Assembly: GCA_017559555.1 (NCBI GenBank)
Contig: JAFYRH010000224.1
Coordinates: forward strand, 1-6,684
From: Clostridia bacterium
Lineage (GTDB): Bacteria; Bacillota; Clostridia; Oscillospirales; CAG-272
Length of the DNA: 6,684 nt
Direction of reading: 5' to 3'
Shown: positions 6,521-6,684 of the stretch, one piece after another
Layout: every line of letters starts with the position of its first letter
Numbering within the stretch: the stretch's first letter is position 1
Notes under the pieces: generated by a model
Databases searched by the model: none
What the model was told of the DNA's origin: nothing
Seen by the model: the letters and a program-made list of their open reading frames with translations, nothing else
Program-made: the position numbers and the translations under genes

Positions 6521-6586
6521 GAGTGTAAACAAAAGAGAAAAAACACAAAAAAACGACTTTTTTTTAGAGATTGGAAGAGAAAACCA

Positions 6587-6615
6587 TTGACAAACATCTT
6601 ATTATATGCTATAAT
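6587..6615 (+). promoter_or_regulatory. Perfect consensus sigma-A promoter directed out of the window
   Basis: TTGACA (6587-6592), a 17-bp spacer and TATAAT (6610-6615) match consensus at all twelve positions, and TGC (6607-6609) adds an extended -10. Transcription should start near 6622. Such a strong site suits a stable RNA or a gene kept in check by a repressor or leader. The transcribed gene begins beyond 6684 and cannot be identified. Confidence 0.9.
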
Positions 6616-6618
6616 AAG
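6598..6618. repeat. Inverted repeat over the -10 box, possible operator
   Basis: CTTATTATA (6598-6606) and TATAATAAG (6610-6618) are exact reverse complements with a 3-base centre, TGC. The right arm contains the entire -10 element. The left-arm sequence recurs as a direct copy at 6654-6662 in the early leader, with the preceding T also shared. Because the arms are pure A/T apart from one base and include TATAAT, chance is a real alternative. Confidence 0.4.
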
Positions 6619-6632
6619 TTCACAAAACACCG

Positions 6633-6680
6633 TCCACAATCATCTTTCATATTCTTATTATAGCGATAGATTGATTGGGA
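6633..6680 (+). other. Predicted hairpin in the leader of the rightward transcript
   Basis: Starting about 11 bases after the expected transcription start, 6633-6645 can pair with 6668-6680: TCC with GGA, CAATC with GATTG, and ATCT with AGAT. One base is unpaired on each side (A6636 and T6672). That is 12 base pairs closing a 22-base loop. No U-tract follows before the window ends, so it is not a complete terminator here. It may be part of a riboswitch, attenuator or small RNA cut off by the window edge; it matches no class I can name. Confidence 0.45.
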
Positions 6681-6684
6681 TAGG

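Larger units (their letters stand above)
6321..6684. other. Noncoding region between divergent transcription units
   Basis: No frame here has a ribosome binding site, a recognisable protein or codon use like the neighbouring genes; the short frames present read through low-complexity or alternating sequence. It contains the upstream signals of the minus-strand GtrA-like gene, an A/T-rich stretch (6361-6420), and a G-rich stretch (6421-6460) where I see nothing definite. Beyond these come an alternating purine-pyrimidine tract, a strong rightward promoter and the first bases of a structured leader. AAAATGTGT occurs twice (6466-6474 and 6485-6493). Confidence 0.7.

Noticed and set aside
6091..6548. 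Plus-strand open frames opposite the GtrA-like gene and in the following intergenic region
   Set aside because: They run antisense to a clear membrane-protein gene and then through low-complexity and alternating sequence, with no ribosome site or familiar protein.
1..6684. Mobile element, defence system, CRISPR array or biosynthetic cluster
   Set aside because: No transposase, integrase, nuclease, spaced repeat array, target-site duplication or synthase is visible; the genes are consistent with ordinary carbohydrate metabolism and cell-surface functions.

Overview
This window looks like chromosome from an uncultured Firmicute, most likely class Clostridia and plausibly a gut or rumen member. 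The evidence is the moderate-GC, A-rich coding style, GGAGG-type ribosome binding sites, TTGACA/TATAAT-type promoters, compact U-tract terminators, and a cytoplasmic family 3 glycosidase with the C-terminal tail I associate with Clostridia. I see no insertion sequence, CRISPR array, tRNA or rRNA, and no clear sign of recent transfer. The taxonomic placement is inference.

Layout. Positions 1-990 hold the 3' end of a gene for a modular, probably secreted carbohydrate-binding protein, closed by a strong hairpin terminator. A well-formed promoter overlapped by a perfect 10-3-10 inverted repeat follows. It drives a tight three-gene plus-strand operon: a GH3 glycosidase (1146-3557), UDP-galactopyranose mutase glf (3562-4662) and a family 2 glycosyltransferase (4659-5678). 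The genes are separated by 4 bp and then overlap by 4 bp. A long hairpin at 5678-5730 terminates this operon and, on the other strand, the convergent gene 5739-6320, which encodes a GtrA-like four-helix membrane protein.

The last 364 bases carry no convincing gene. They hold the upstream region of the GtrA-like gene, an uninterrupted 33-base alternating purine-pyrimidine tract (6488-6520), and a perfect consensus promoter (TTGACA, 17 bp, TATAAT, with an extended -10) pointing out of the right edge. Its predicted transcript begins with a leader that can fold into a 12-bp hairpin before the window ends.

How the genes may work together. Glf makes UDP-galactofuranose. The adjacent, translationally coupled GT2 enzyme is the natural candidate to place it, or another sugar, on a surface glycan. 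The GtrA-like protein belongs to a family linked to lipid-linked sugar transport. The GH3 enzyme, with no signal peptide, would act on small glycosides inside the cell; its place at the head of a galactofuranose operon is the least expected aspect of the layout. No established new system is visible. The most interesting leads are the operator-like palindrome, the GH3 tail, the alternating tract and the truncated structured leader at the right edge.
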